Below, piece by piece: positions 42,155 through 50,104 of a stretch of 64,000 nt of DNA (positions within the stretch are counted from its first letter, which is position 1; each line of letters opens with the position of its first letter). The notes under the pieces are model-generated. The model worked only from the letters and a program-made list of their open reading frames with translations, was not told the origin of the DNA and ran no database searches. The DNA is taken from positions 1 through 64,000 of the forward strand of contig JAFSCS010000031.1 of assembly GCA_017436675.1 (NCBI GenBank), given 5' to 3'. Made by a program: the position numbers and the translations under genes. Origin of the DNA: Clostridia bacterium. GTDB taxonomy: Bacteria; Bacillota; Clostridia; Oscillospirales; CAG-382.

Positions 42155-42676
42155 ATGGACGAAAAAATCACTCAGATTATTAAGAAACCAACTCGCACCG
42201 ATCTTCCGAACGTCGTCGAACTCCCGGAAGGCGACAACAACAAATACACGACTTTCGCTCTTGCTATTATGCAACTACCGAAAATCGATGTTCGCGATCC
42301 GCAACAACTTCAAGCGAGGGTGATAGAGTATTTTCAACTCTGCGCCGACCACGATATGAAACCGGGTGTCGCTGCTGTTGGTCTTGCTATTGGGCTTGAC
42401 CGCAGACGACTATGGGAAATTAGGTCGGGTTCTTCTCGCAACTCGACTATACCGCAGGAATGTAAGGATATTATTATGGGAGTTTACGACTCTCTCGAAA
42501 CCTTGTGGGAGAGCTATATGATTAACGGCAAAATCAATCCCGTGTCAGGTATCTTCCTCGGCAAGAACAACTTTGGGTATCAGGATAAGCAAGAGTATGT
42601 GGTTACGCCGAATCAGATGCAGACCGCAGACCCAAAGGTTATTGAAGCGAAGTATGATGCGTTGCCTGAAGACTAA
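42155..42676 (+). CDS. Terminase small subunit
   Basis: A 173-residue protein. LQARVIEYFQLC, then GLAIGLDRRRLWEIRSG (helix-turn-helix) and the end IFLGKNNFGYQDKQEYVVTPN are typical of small terminase subunits that bind the packaging site. AGGAGGT stands before the ATG. The large subunit normally follows at once; here it is 4.3 kb away, with an accessory island in between. Confidence 0.8.
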   Translation: MDEKITQIIKKPTRTDLPNVVELPEGDNNKYTTFALAIMQLPKIDVRDPQQLQARVIEYFQLCADHDMKPGVAAVGLAIGLDRRRLWEIRSGSSRNSTIPQECKDIIMGVYDSLETLWESYMINGKINPVSGIFLGKNNFGYQDKQEYVVTPNQMQTADPKVIEAKYDALPED

Positions 42677-42987
42677 CACGACTTTCGGCTTCACGACTTT
42701 CACGACTTTCGGGACTTTTGACCTTGAAGCTCGGCGTTACGGGAGGGGACACCACAAAAAAGAGCCGATTTTTGACCTAAAAATCGCTCATTTCCATAAT
42801 TTTACTGTAAAAATATGGTAAAATATAACCCTCTCGCCCAAAGTGATTTAAAGCCGTTTTAAAGCGTTTTAATGCTTTGGGGTATAATTACCCTATAAGC
42901 AAATAAAAACGCCAAAAACGGCGTTTAATGAAGCGACGGGAATATAGACAGCAAAAAGAAAACCCCGGAATTAATCCGGGGCTTTTG
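42677..42987. other. Gap after the small terminase gene with repeats and a terminator
   Basis: CACGACTTTC repeats occur at about 42678-42716. A TATAAT-containing stretch lies near 42890 and a weak hairpin AACGCC/GGCGTT near 42910. A terminator, CCCCGGA-ATTAA-TCCGGGG, stands at 42963-42981 and fits both strands. A 49-codon open frame crosses the start of the gap but has no ribosome site. No gene is supported. Confidence 0.6.
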
Positions 42988-43170
42988 TTATATTTTGCGT
43001 TTGTATTCGTTTATCGGCTCAGCGCTTAAAACGTCTATATTTTTAATATGTTCGATGGGGCGCACCATTTTATAACGGAAAATAACATCACCGCAAGCAC
43101 AAAAAAATATGTCGCTGTGTGTTTGTTTGCTTTTGTCGTTTTTATATGTGTAAAAAATTCTATAATACAT
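42988..43170 (-). CDS. Island protein 9, 60 residues
   Basis: Last gene of the minus-strand cassette. It has a GGAG ribosome site (GGAGATCAGAAGCG) before the ATG. Tyr/Lys-rich with one CACG motif; not recognised. Confidence 0.55.
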   Translation of the reverse strand: MYYRIFYTYKNDKSKQTHSDIFFCACGDVIFRYKMVRPIEHIKNIDVLSAEPINEYKRKI

Positions 43171-43185
43171 CGCTTCTGATCTCCT

Positions 43186-43528
43186 TTAAAATGCGCTTGT
43201 AACGATTGATATATCAACCCATAAATTTATATATTGTTTTACCCACTTATAATTATCATCGTCTCGAAAATCCGCCGATGCGGTCAAAACATATCCCATT
43301 TGTTTGGGTCCGTCTTTTGTGTCAATATACATAGGGCTTTTATTTTTTAATGCGTTATCAGATATTTTTATATAATTCTGATCCGTACATTTTTCTTGAT
43401 ATTGTTTTAAAGCGTCGTTGATGTTTTCCGCTTCTATGTACGCATCGCGTATTATATCGCCGTCAATCCACCATTTTTTTTTTGTTGTATTTTTTCATTG
43501 TTGCGTAAGTTTTGAATAAGTATGTCAT
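43186..43528 (-). pseudogene. Island protein 8, frameshifted in an A10 run
   Basis: GGAGGTAAAACA precedes the ATG at 43528. The first 18 codons are open, then a run of ten A's (about 43474-43483) shifts the frame into TGA. Removing one A gives an uninterrupted 113-residue protein (WWIDGDIIRDAYIEAENI...) ending at 43186; the total span is 3n+1. This may be a phase-variable switch, a slippage site or a sequencing error. The family is unknown. Confidence 0.6.
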
Positions 43529-43566
43529 TGTTTTACCTCCATATAAAAACCACGCGCAGCGCGTGG

Positions 43567-43884
43567 TTATTTGATGATTCTATTTTCTAAATCACTTTTT
43601 GAATAGTTGCCCCATTTATCAAAAGCGCGTCCACCGTTTAGGACGTGGAAAAGCATTTGGTTCCAAAAGGCTTTGAAATTTTCGCCATTAAGCTCTTCGG
43701 CGGTGTGTTGTTCGTAAAATTCCGAATAATCGGCTTGCTCTGTGCTTGTATCCGCGTTACATATATAAATCGTTTCGCTTTCGTCGTCGGTTCGGAAATA
43801 TAAACCGCTTGCTAACTGTCCGTAATAAATATATATGCCTCCGCCCGTATAACACGCCGTCGCCGTTTTAATTGTGTGTGTCAT
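43567..43884 (-). CDS. Island protein 7, 105 residues
   Basis: AAGGAGCGGG lies before the ATG. Acidic protein with many Tyr and Thr residues; the end (DKWGNYSKSDLENRIIK) is helical. A CGCGC hairpin near 43550-43563 separates it from the next cassette gene. The function is unknown. Confidence 0.6.
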   Translation of the reverse strand: MTHTIKTATACYTGGGIYIYYGQLASGLYFRTDDESETIYICNADTSTEQADYSEFYEQHTAEELNGENFKAFWNQMLFHVLNGGRAFDKWGNYSKSDLENRIIK

Positions 43885-43896
43885 TGGTCCCGCTCC

Positions 43897-43971
43897 TTAT
43901 TTGTATTTTTTTGTTAATTCTAAAATTACGCCGATAGGAAAATATAAAACTGCGATAATGAAATATATCAC
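43897..43971 (-). CDS. Tiny membrane peptide, 24 residues
   Basis: GTG start overlapping the preceding stop, with GAGGGGGTG 5 bases upstream. The peptide is a single hydrophobic helix (MIYFIIAVLYFPIGVILEL) with a basic tail. It could be a toxin-like or holin-like peptide, but nothing proves it. Confidence 0.35.
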   Translation of the reverse strand: MIYFIIAVLYFPIGVILELTKKYK

Positions 43972-44183
43972 CGTTTCACCCCCTCAACAAACATTTTCAC
44001 ATGGTCTTTTATAAGCCCCTCATAGGTTTTTATAATTGTTTCGTATATTGTCGGCGTTTCGGGATCGATGATATACACCCTATAACGAGGATTTCCGTTA
44101 ATGTCGTTTTTTTCTCGTATGTAAAAATAATCTATTGCGATATGGTCTATTACTACCGTTTTTAAATCGTGATTTTTTGCCAT
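43968..44183 (-). CDS. Island protein 5, 71 residues
   Basis: Start chosen at 44183 because GGGAGGC lies just upstream; an in-frame start at 44198 is possible. Mixed alpha/beta protein with VVIDHIAIDYFYIREK. The end overlaps the tiny membrane peptide gene. Not recognised. Confidence 0.55.
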   Translation of the reverse strand: MAKNHDLKTVVIDHIAIDYFYIREKNDINGNPRYRVYIIDPETPTIYETIIKTYEGLIKDHVKMFVEGVKR

Positions 44184-44185
44184 TG

Positions 44186-44344
44186 TTAAGCCTCCCAAAA
44201 TTTAGTTATTACAACAAAAAAGTTATATATTGAGTGGGTCGGATTCGGTGTTATGTTGTCGGCGATGATATCGCAAAAGCTCAGAAACACCCACAGAAAG
44301 AAAAGCATTAAAACGATATAATAAATTCGTTCGGCTATTTTCAT
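44186..44344 (-). CDS. Island membrane protein 4, 52 residues
   Basis: GGAGGG stands before the ATG. One membrane helix (IYYIVLMLFFLWVFLSFCDII) with short tails. The ATGA overlap with the preceding gene points to coupled translation. The function is unknown. Confidence 0.5.
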   Translation of the reverse strand: MKIAERIYYIVLMLFFLWVFLSFCDIIADNITPNPTHSIYNFFVVITKFWEA

Positions 44345-44499
44345 TTTTTAACCCTCCGCTTTCTGATCGTTACGCCTCCGTGAAAAGCGGTGTTATATTC
44401 CATTTTTAAAAATATTGCATCCGCTCGGCTTTCGGTTTCGTCGATTTCCTCGCCTTGCCACATCAAAATATAAATGTCTTTCGTTTTACGCACGTACAT
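44341..44499 (-). CDS. Island protein 3, 52 residues
   Basis: GGAGGTAAAAAAAT stands before the ATG. The basic protein (MYVRKTKDIYILMWQGEE) overlaps both neighbours. Not recognised. Confidence 0.5.
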   Translation of the reverse strand: MYVRKTKDIYILMWQGEEIDETESRADAIFLKMEYNTAFHGGVTIRKRRVKK

Positions 44500-44887
44500 A
44501 TTTTTTTACCTCCTTGAAAAGCTCTTGATATATTAATTTTGTTAAAAGCGTTTCGGCTTGATCTTCTGAGTATTTCGCTTTTTCGCTTTGTGTTTCTTCG
44601 AGAACCGCCCCCAAGTCATTAACGGCAGAGCGGTTATAGTAGTAACAAGTATCCAACACGGACGGCAAGCCTTGACACCAATCTATAAAAGCGTGCAGCT
44701 CGTTATATTTGTAATATTGGAAGTCTTGCATAATACTGTATTTTTCAGAGCGGAAACAGTTATATATAAATTCCGCTATTTCGTGCCATTCGGTCGGCGG
44801 TGTTTCGGTGTAGCTCGTAGCGTCGAAATGTTCAATAATATAATTGCGTGTGTTTTCTCTTGCCTTTTTGCTATTCGTTTTTAACAT
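44486..44887 (-). CDS. Island protein 2, 133 residues
   Basis: The start at 44887 is supported by GGAGGATATCG. Helical protein opening with NSKKARENTRNYIIEHFD, containing WHEIAEFIYNCF and a Tyr-rich centre. Similar proteins appear in mobile elements of gut Clostridia as far as I recall, without a known role. It overlaps gene 1 of the cassette. Confidence 0.6.
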   Translation of the reverse strand: MLKTNSKKARENTRNYIIEHFDATSYTETPPTEWHEIAEFIYNCFRSEKYSIMQDFQYYKYNELHAFIDWCQGLPSVLDTCYYYNRSAVNDLGAVLEETQSEKAKYSEDQAETLLTKLIYQELFKEVKKYVRA

Positions 44888-45096
44888 TGTTCGATATCCT
44901 CCAAAGTTTGTTTTAAAAAGGTACATAAATTTTCGTATGATTCGGGGCACATAGGAACGGCAATAAAACGATTACCTACTTTTACAGAAATGTCGTTTAA
45001 TTCTTGTCCGTAGTCTAAGCGGTTCATAGTATCCGCTATTACTCTATCGGTGAAGAATTTAACCCCGGTCTTATTAAATGGCGTTTTGTGTTTCAT
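44881..45096 (-). CDS. Island protein 1, 71 residues
   Basis: First gene of the cassette, GGAGGATGCC before the ATG. FNKTGVKFFTDRVIADTMN and the closing ENLCTFLKQTLEDIEQ are helical. Not recognised. It lies directly downstream of the palindrome-controlled promoter. Confidence 0.6.
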   Translation of the reverse strand: MKHKTPFNKTGVKFFTDRVIADTMNRLDYGQELNDISVKVGNRFIAVPMCPESYENLCTFLKQTLEDIEQC

Positions 45097-45126
45097 TTGT
45101 TGGCATCCTCCGCTTGTTCGTGTTAT

Positions 45127-45373
45127 TCAAGATTAATCTTGATACTTTTATTATATAAGATTAATCTTGAAAGTCAATAGTTTTTGATAAAAAAATCAAG
45201 ATAAATCTTAACAAAAATATGGTGTCGTTTTTGTGTACTTTGACGAACAATAATAAACCTGATCGAACGATATTTTTATAGTGGGGATGGGGTAGCATCC
45301 CGGATGGACCCGCCCCGGTGATGTGTCTCAGCAGAGAAAAAAATAAAAAGAGAAATTTCAAGATAGGTCTTGA
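45127..45373. promoter_or_regulatory. Divergent promoters with four 16-bp palindromes
   Basis: TCAAGATTAATCTTGA (45127-45142), TAAGATTAATCTTGA (45156-45170), TCAAGATAAATCTTAA (45196-45211) and TCAAGATAGGTCTTGA (45358-45373) share TCAAGAT-N2-ATCTTGA. The minus promoter (TTGACT, 16 bases, TATAAT) has one palindrome between its boxes and another at the start site. The plus promoter (TTGACT near 45371, 17 bases, TACCAT) is overlapped by the fourth. This looks like repression of both directions by one protein, probably the regulator at 45427. Confidence 0.75.
45275..45335. other. GC-rich structured patch in an AT-rich promoter region
   Basis: GGGATG-GGGTAG-CATCCC forms a hairpin near 45279-45301, followed by CCGGATGG and CCGCCCCGG. 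It stands out from the surrounding AT-rich DNA. It could be a recombination site for the neighbouring resolvase or a packaging signal; neither is shown. Confidence 0.35.
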
Positions 45374-45426
45374 CTTTTTCTTTCGAATGTGCTACCATAT
45401 AGCCATAGCGAACAAAGGAGGAAAAC

Positions 45427-45702
45427 ATGAGCATTAACGAAATCATTTTAGATGTCATTGAAAACACAACGAACGAAGAAGGCAAGCGCATACGCCAAGT
45501 AGAGATAATCGAACGGATAAAAGACAAATTCGGCTTAGAAGTATCATCGGCTGCGTTTTCCGATAGGCTAAAAAACAAGAGTATGAAAACGAACACAGTT
45601 ATAGAGATATTAGATGTGTTGGGTTACGAGTTAGTAGCTCGCCCCAAGAAAGGTGACAGACGCGAGTATGTTGCCGAACGAGGAGAGGGGCGCAGTAAGT
45701 AA
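45427..45702 (+). CDS. Small helix-turn-helix regulator of the island
   Basis: A 91-residue protein, ATG after AAGGAGGAAAAC. VSSAAFSDRLKNKSMKTNTVIEILDVLGYELVARPKKG resembles short XRE-like regulators of mobile elements. The upstream palindromes and the promoter overlap suggest autorepression and control of the divergent cassette. It shares its stop region with the resolvase gene. Confidence 0.65.
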   Translation: MSINEIILDVIENTTNEEGKRIRQVEIIERIKDKFGLEVSSAAFSDRLKNKSMKTNTVIEILDVLGYELVARPKKGDRREYVAERGEGRSK

Positions 45703-46328
45703 TGGCGAAATATTTTTCTGTCCGTGTGTCGAGTAAAGACCAAAACTTAGCTCGTCAATTAGCAGAGGCGCAGAAATACGGAATCCCCAAAGAAAACATA
45801 TTTTGCGACAAGATAACGGGTCGAAAAAAAGACCGCCCCGAATACGAGCGTATGAAATCGCTATTAAAAAGGGGCGACGAGGTATATTTTAAAGAACTCG
45901 ACCGAATTGGTCGTGCTAAATATTTAATTAAGGACGAGCTTGAATGGTTTAAAGAGCGTGGCGTAATAGTGCGTATATTAGATATACCGACAACACTTAT
46001 GGAAGTTCCAAAGGGGCAAGAGTGGGTGTTTGAAATGGTGCATAACATTCTCATTGAGGTGTTGGCAACGATAGCCGAGCAAGAGTGGGAAAAGACGAAG
46101 AAAAGACAAAGCGAAGGCATAGCCTCTATGCCTATTGTGAATGGTCGCAGAGTAAGCGCAAAGACGGGTCGCGGTTTTGGACGCGAGAGAAAATGCCCCG
46201 ATAATTTTGAGGAAGTGTATAACCGACAACAGAGTGGCGAGGTTTCAATGAAAGAGGCGTTGCAGTTGGTTGGGGTTGGTAGAACACGTTGGTATGAATT
46301 AGTTAAGGAGAATCGCTGCCGAGCGTAA
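45702..46328 (+). CDS. Small serine recombinase (resolvase/invertase type)
   Basis: A 208-residue protein. The catalytic serine is in FSVRVSSKDQNLARQL, and KELDRIGRAKY and LEVLATIAEQEWEKTKKRQ complete the catalytic domain. The tail from about residue 150 holds a resolvase-like helix-turn-helix (MKEALQLVGVGRTRWYELV). It is clearly different from the large integrase at 22 kb and may mobilise the island or invert or resolve DNA. It overlaps the regulator gene by 1 base. Confidence 0.88.
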   Translation: MAKYFSVRVSSKDQNLARQLAEAQKYGIPKENIFCDKITGRKKDRPEYERMKSLLKRGDEVYFKELDRIGRAKYLIKDELEWFKERGVIVRILDIPTTLMEVPKGQEWVFEMVHNILIEVLATIAEQEWEKTKKRQSEGIASMPIVNGRRVSAKTGRGFGRERKCPDNFEEVYNRQQSGEVSMKEALQLVGVGRTRWYELVKENRCRA

Positions 46329-46348
46329 ACGGAGAAAGGAAAAGATTA

Positions 46349-46912
46349 GTGAAATGCCCTAAATGTAACTCGGAAAACATTAAGTTACAAGCCGAGGAAG
46401 TTAAGCCAAAATTAACAGGTCCGCTCTGCTTATTGTTTTCAGGAATCGCTACGATAGTATTAGGTTTTGTAGGAACGATAATTGGTGCAATAATAGGTCT
46501 TATAATTGGCTTGATATTATCCTCGCTTCTGCCGTCGGGAAGACAATCGATAGTGGTTTGTCAAAACTGTGGATATGTTTCTCAACCCATTAACAATCAA
46601 AACTTGGGAACTAAAATTCACCCATTGTTTTGTTCGCAAAGCGAGAGCAATCTAACAATCGTAAGAAACGATATTGTAAAAGGAACAATCATAGTTATTA
46701 GAATTTGTGTTGATGGTGGATTGCCCTTCGACATCAGCGACAACTCAACTACATATTTAAAACTTGCCGATGGTTCACACGTTTTAACCTACGAGCAAAT
46801 CAATGGTTTCGGCAAAAAGAAAAATAAAGGGCAACTAAATATTGATATAGATAGAGTAAATGAAATTACAATATCTTTTTCACAACAAGGCTTAATTGTA
46901 AATCAGAAATAA
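46349..46912 (+). CDS. Membrane protein with zinc ribbon
   Basis: A 187-residue protein from GTG after GGAGAAAGG. CPKCNSENIK at the start pairs with CQNCGYVS near residue 74. Between them is a glycine- and isoleucine-rich membrane hairpin (IATIVLGFVGTIIGAIIG and following). The C-terminal half is a beta-rich soluble domain. It belongs to the island's plus-strand arm. The function is unknown. Confidence 0.6.
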   Translation: MKCPKCNSENIKLQAEEVKPKLTGPLCLLFSGIATIVLGFVGTIIGAIIGLIIGLILSSLLPSGRQSIVVCQNCGYVSQPINNQNLGTKIHPLFCSQSESNLTIVRNDIVKGTIIVIRICVDGGLPFDISDNSTTYLKLADGSHVLTYEQINGFGKKKNKGQLNIDIDRVNEITISFSQQGLIVNQK

Positions 46913-46919
46913 AATAAGC

Positions 46920-46965
46920 AGAGCGCCAAAGAGCGCCTACCTTAAATGGTGGGCGCTCTATTTTT
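46920..46965 (+). terminator. Terminator at the right end of the island
   Basis: AGAGCGCC pairs with GGCGCTCT (about 46930-46962), followed by ATTTTTATTTT, just before the large terminase ribosome site. Confidence 0.75.
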
Positions 46966-46982
46966 ATTTTAGGAGGTATAGT

Positions 46983-48599
46983 ATGGAAATACCCGTAATT
47001 GAGAGAATTAAAAGATTACCGCAGCAGACGGAGGAAAGTTTGCGAGACGCTTTCAGCGTGTTAATGAGCGTTGAAAATCGAAAATTAGCAGACGAATATA
47101 TTAAATGGGTCCGTAGCGAAGCGAAAAAGATACGCTCCGCCGATATGTACGATCTGATAAAGAACACATATTTTTATGCGGGTCAGTATAGTCTCGATGA
47201 TTTCATGATAGGAATGGAATGGAATCGAGAACCACAAGCGAGGTTTTGGTTGCCACGTCGAAAAGTGTTGGAGGGCAAACACGGAATAGCGACGGAGATA
47301 CAAGAGTTTATGAACGACCCCGAAGCGTTGTTTTTGGGATTCAGTTTGCCTCCCGGCACGGGTAAGACAACGCTTATAAAGTTTTTGATAACGAGCATAA
47401 TCGGTAGCGATCCACAATCGGCGAATATGTATGTTTCGTATTCGGATGGTATGACGAAAATGATGCTCGATAGCGTGAGATCGATGATAACGGATACGAG
47501 CGAGTATTGTTTCCACGATATATTTCCGGGATTGGGTATGCCCGATATATCGGCAGAGTATAAGACGCTGAGCTATCGTCGTGCGGGTGATTTCCCTACC
47601 CTTGGCTTGATTTCATTGGGTGGTTCAGTAACGGGTCGTACAAGAGCGAACAAGTATTTGATAACGGACGACTTGGTTAAGAACAAGGAAGAAGCTCGAA
47701 GCCCCGAACGGCTCGCGAAATTGTATGACGATTACACGGCGACGCTCACCACTCGTATGATTGGTGATAGGGTTAAACAGATAATGTTGGGAACTCGTTG
47801 GAGTGCTTACGACCCTATCGGTCGAATGGAGGCAGAACACGGCAACGACCCACGATATAGGTTTATCGCTATTCCCGTGTGGGATGAAAACGAGGTATCG
47901 AATTTCGAGTATGAACACCCCGATAGATATACGACCGAGAAGATCAGGGATATTAAAGCCACGATAGATAGCGCGGATTTCGAGTGTTTGTTTATGCAAC
48001 ACGGAGTTGAAAAAGAAGGTTTGGCGTTCGCCCCGGAGAGTTTGAGATTTTATAACGGCGTTCTCCCCGATGGCGAACCCGATAATATTGTGTTTGTCAA
48101 CGACGTTGCGTGGGGCGGTGGCGATAGTTTGAGTATGCCCGTGGCGTATATTTATGGCGGCGACGTGTATATTCACGATTGGATTTTCGACCGCAGAGAT
48201 AAGAGTTTTACGAAGCCGAGAGTGGTCGGTAAGATATTACACCATAAGATTAAAATGGGTCAGACCGAGGCGAATAACGGTGGTGAAGAATACTCCGACG
48301 ATGTTTATCGGATCTTGAAAGAGGAACACGGATATAGCATAAATATGAGTCACAAGAAAGCGCCTACCACGATGGCGAAGCTGACGAGGATAGAGCAACA
48401 CGCGCCGACGATCCGAAATTATTATTTCCGTGATAGTAGTTGCCGTGACGATGATTATAAAAGAGCGATGTCGGAATTGACGAGTTTTTCGTTTACCGCG
48501 AAGAACCTCCACGATGATGCTGCCGATAGTTTGGCTATGCTTGCGGGGTATATTTCGGAGCGACCGAAGACGATAACGGTGGCGAAAAGACCGCTTTAG
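46983..48599 (+). CDS. terL: Terminase large subunit
   Basis: A 538-residue packaging motor. The ATPase part has Walker A LPPGTGKTT near residue 123 and Walker B KYLITDDLV near 220, with TRWSAYDPIG as coupling motif. The nuclease half begins near 345 with VNDVAWGGGDSLS, and includes NNGGEEYSDD and LHDDAADSLAM acidic residues. AGGAGGT precedes the ATG. It is separated from the small subunit by the accessory island. Confidence 0.93.
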   Translation: MEIPVIERIKRLPQQTEESLRDAFSVLMSVENRKLADEYIKWVRSEAKKIRSADMYDLIKNTYFYAGQYSLDDFMIGMEWNREPQARFWLPRRKVLEGKHGIATEIQEFMNDPEALFLGFSLPPGTGKTTLIKFLITSIIGSDPQSANMYVSYSDGMTKMMLDSVRSMITDTSEYCFHDIFPGLGMPDISAEYKTLSYRRAGDFPTLGLISLGGSVTGRTRANKYLITDDLVKNKEEARSPERLAKLYDDYTATLTTRMIGDRVKQIMLGTRWSAYDPIGRMEAEHGNDPRYRFIAIPVWDENEVSNFEYEHPDRYTTEKIRDIKATIDSADFECLFMQHGVEKEGLAFAPESLRFYNGVLPDGEPDNIVFVNDVAWGGGDSLSMPVAYIYGGDVYIHDWIFDRRDKSFTKPRVVGKILHHKIKMGQTEANNGGEEYSDDVYRILKEEHGYSINMSHKKAPTTMAKLTRIEQHAPTIRNYYFRDSSCRDDDYKRAMSELTSFSFTAKNLHDDAADSLAMLAGYISERPKTITVAKRPL

Positions 48600-48632
48600 C
48601 ACTACATATAGTTTCGAACACTATATGTAGTG
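48600..48632 (+). promoter_or_regulatory. 13-bp perfect hairpin after terL
   Basis: CACTACATATAGT (48600-48612) and ACTATATGTAGTG (48620-48632) flank the loop TTCGAAC. No long T-run follows, so it may be an mRNA processing or stability element rather than a strong terminator. Confidence 0.6.
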
Positions 48633-48697
48633 TTCGGCATATTGATTTTTTGAGTTTATTGAATAGAATGAGAATTAGATAGGTAGGTGATTTTTAA

Positions 48698-50104
48698 GTG
48701 AGCTACGGCCGTCGAAAAATCTACTCCGATGCGGAATATATAACAGCAGAAAACGTTGTCGAGGAAGTACGCAAAGCGCTCACGGTTCACGAATTAAACC
48801 GCCTCGAAATTGATAGTCTGTGGAATGAGTATCGTGGTAAGACGAAGATTGAACAAAAGACAAAAGAGATACGCCCGGAAATAAATCATAAGGTCGTTGA
48901 GAATAGAGCTTATGAGATAGCGAAGTTTCATTTGGGCTATGTATTCGGCGAACCTATACAGTATGTTCGCCGTGAAAACCCCACGTCGAAAGAAAACGAC
49001 GATGTTATTGCCGCAGATATAAACGCCCTCAACGGATATATGACAGACGCGGGTAAATCGGCTTGCGATAATGATTTAGCGGAATGGATTTATGTAGGTG
49101 GCGCAGGCTACCGCTTAACCCTGCCGAACAAGAAATGGACGGCAGACGGCGACGAACCTCCGTTCAAGGTCCGTTCGCTCGATCCGAGAAAAACGTTCAT
49201 CGTATATCGTAACAGTATAGACGAAGAACCGTTAATGGCGGTGTGCTACGTTAAGTTGACATCGGGAGATATACATTTCAGCGTATATACCGAAAATGGA
49301 TTCTTCGAGTTTATAGAAGGGCATCAAGGCGTTACTACAAAAGGAAATCCGCTCGGTATGATACCGATAGTGGAATATATATCCGAGAAGGCTCGTTTGG
49401 GAGTGTTCGAGGTAGTTGTTTCGCAGCTCCACGCACTCAACGAATTGCAGAGCAACCGAATGGACGATATCGTTCAGTTCGTTAATAGTTTCTTAGCGGT
49501 GCTTGGTGGTGAACTCGACGAGGAAACATATAAGAAACTCGAAGAATGGAAAACGCTTTGCCTCCCGGAAGGAACGGACGCGAAATACCTCTCTGCTACA
49601 TTGAGTCAGGCAGACGTGCAAACGTTCAAGGAAGATATCGTACAAGCGATATTTGAAATCTGCGCCGTACCTAATAGAACGGGCGGTGAGAGCGCAAGCG
49701 ATAACGGCGTGGCCGTATTGCTTCGTAACGGATATACCGCTTCGGAGGCGAGAGCGAAAGCAACCGAAGAAGTGTTTAAGGTATCCGAGTTTGAAACGCT
49801 TAAAATAGTATTACGAATTATGCGTGATACTGTGGGAACGAAATTGAGGTTATCCGATATTATTCCACACTTTACACGCCGTAATTATGAGAATATCGCT
49901 ACGAAGGCACAAGTGCTTGTGGCGTTGCTTAATAACCCGAAAGTTCATCCCGAAGTCGCTTATGCGGCGTGTGGAATGTTCCCCGACCCCGAGAGTGCAT
50001 ACTTGCAAGGTATGGCTTACTACGAGGAGCAGATGAAGAAATGGGAGCCTATCGAGGTAGACGAAAGCGAGAGCGAGGACGAGGAAGATGTACGGGCATC
50101 TTGA
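48698..50104 (+). CDS. Portal protein (SPP1 gp6 type)
   Basis: A 468-residue protein starting at GTG. IRPEINHKVVENRAYEIAKFHLGYVFGEPIQYV is a typical portal N-terminal part. ALNELQSNRMDDIVQFVNSF follows in the centre. The acidic C-terminal tail (VDESESEDEEDV) is common in SPP1-like portals. It forms the dodecameric DNA channel. The stop overlaps the next gene by 17 bases. Confidence 0.88.
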   Translation: MSYGRRKIYSDAEYITAENVVEEVRKALTVHELNRLEIDSLWNEYRGKTKIEQKTKEIRPEINHKVVENRAYEIAKFHLGYVFGEPIQYVRRENPTSKENDDVIAADINALNGYMTDAGKSACDNDLAEWIYVGGAGYRLTLPNKKWTADGDEPPFKVRSLDPRKTFIVYRNSIDEEPLMAVCYVKLTSGDIHFSVYTENGFFEFIEGHQGVTTKGNPLGMIPIVEYISEKARLGVFEVVVSQLHALNELQSNRMDDIVQFVNSFLAVLGGELDEETYKKLEEWKTLCLPEGTDAKYLSATLSQADVQTFKEDIVQAIFEICAVPNRTGGESASDNGVAVLLRNGYTASEARAKATEEVFKVSEFETLKIVLRIMRDTVGTKLRLSDIIPHFTRRNYENIATKAQVLVALLNNPKVHPEVAYAACGMFPDPESAYLQGMAYYEEQMKKWEPIEVDESESEDEEDVRAS

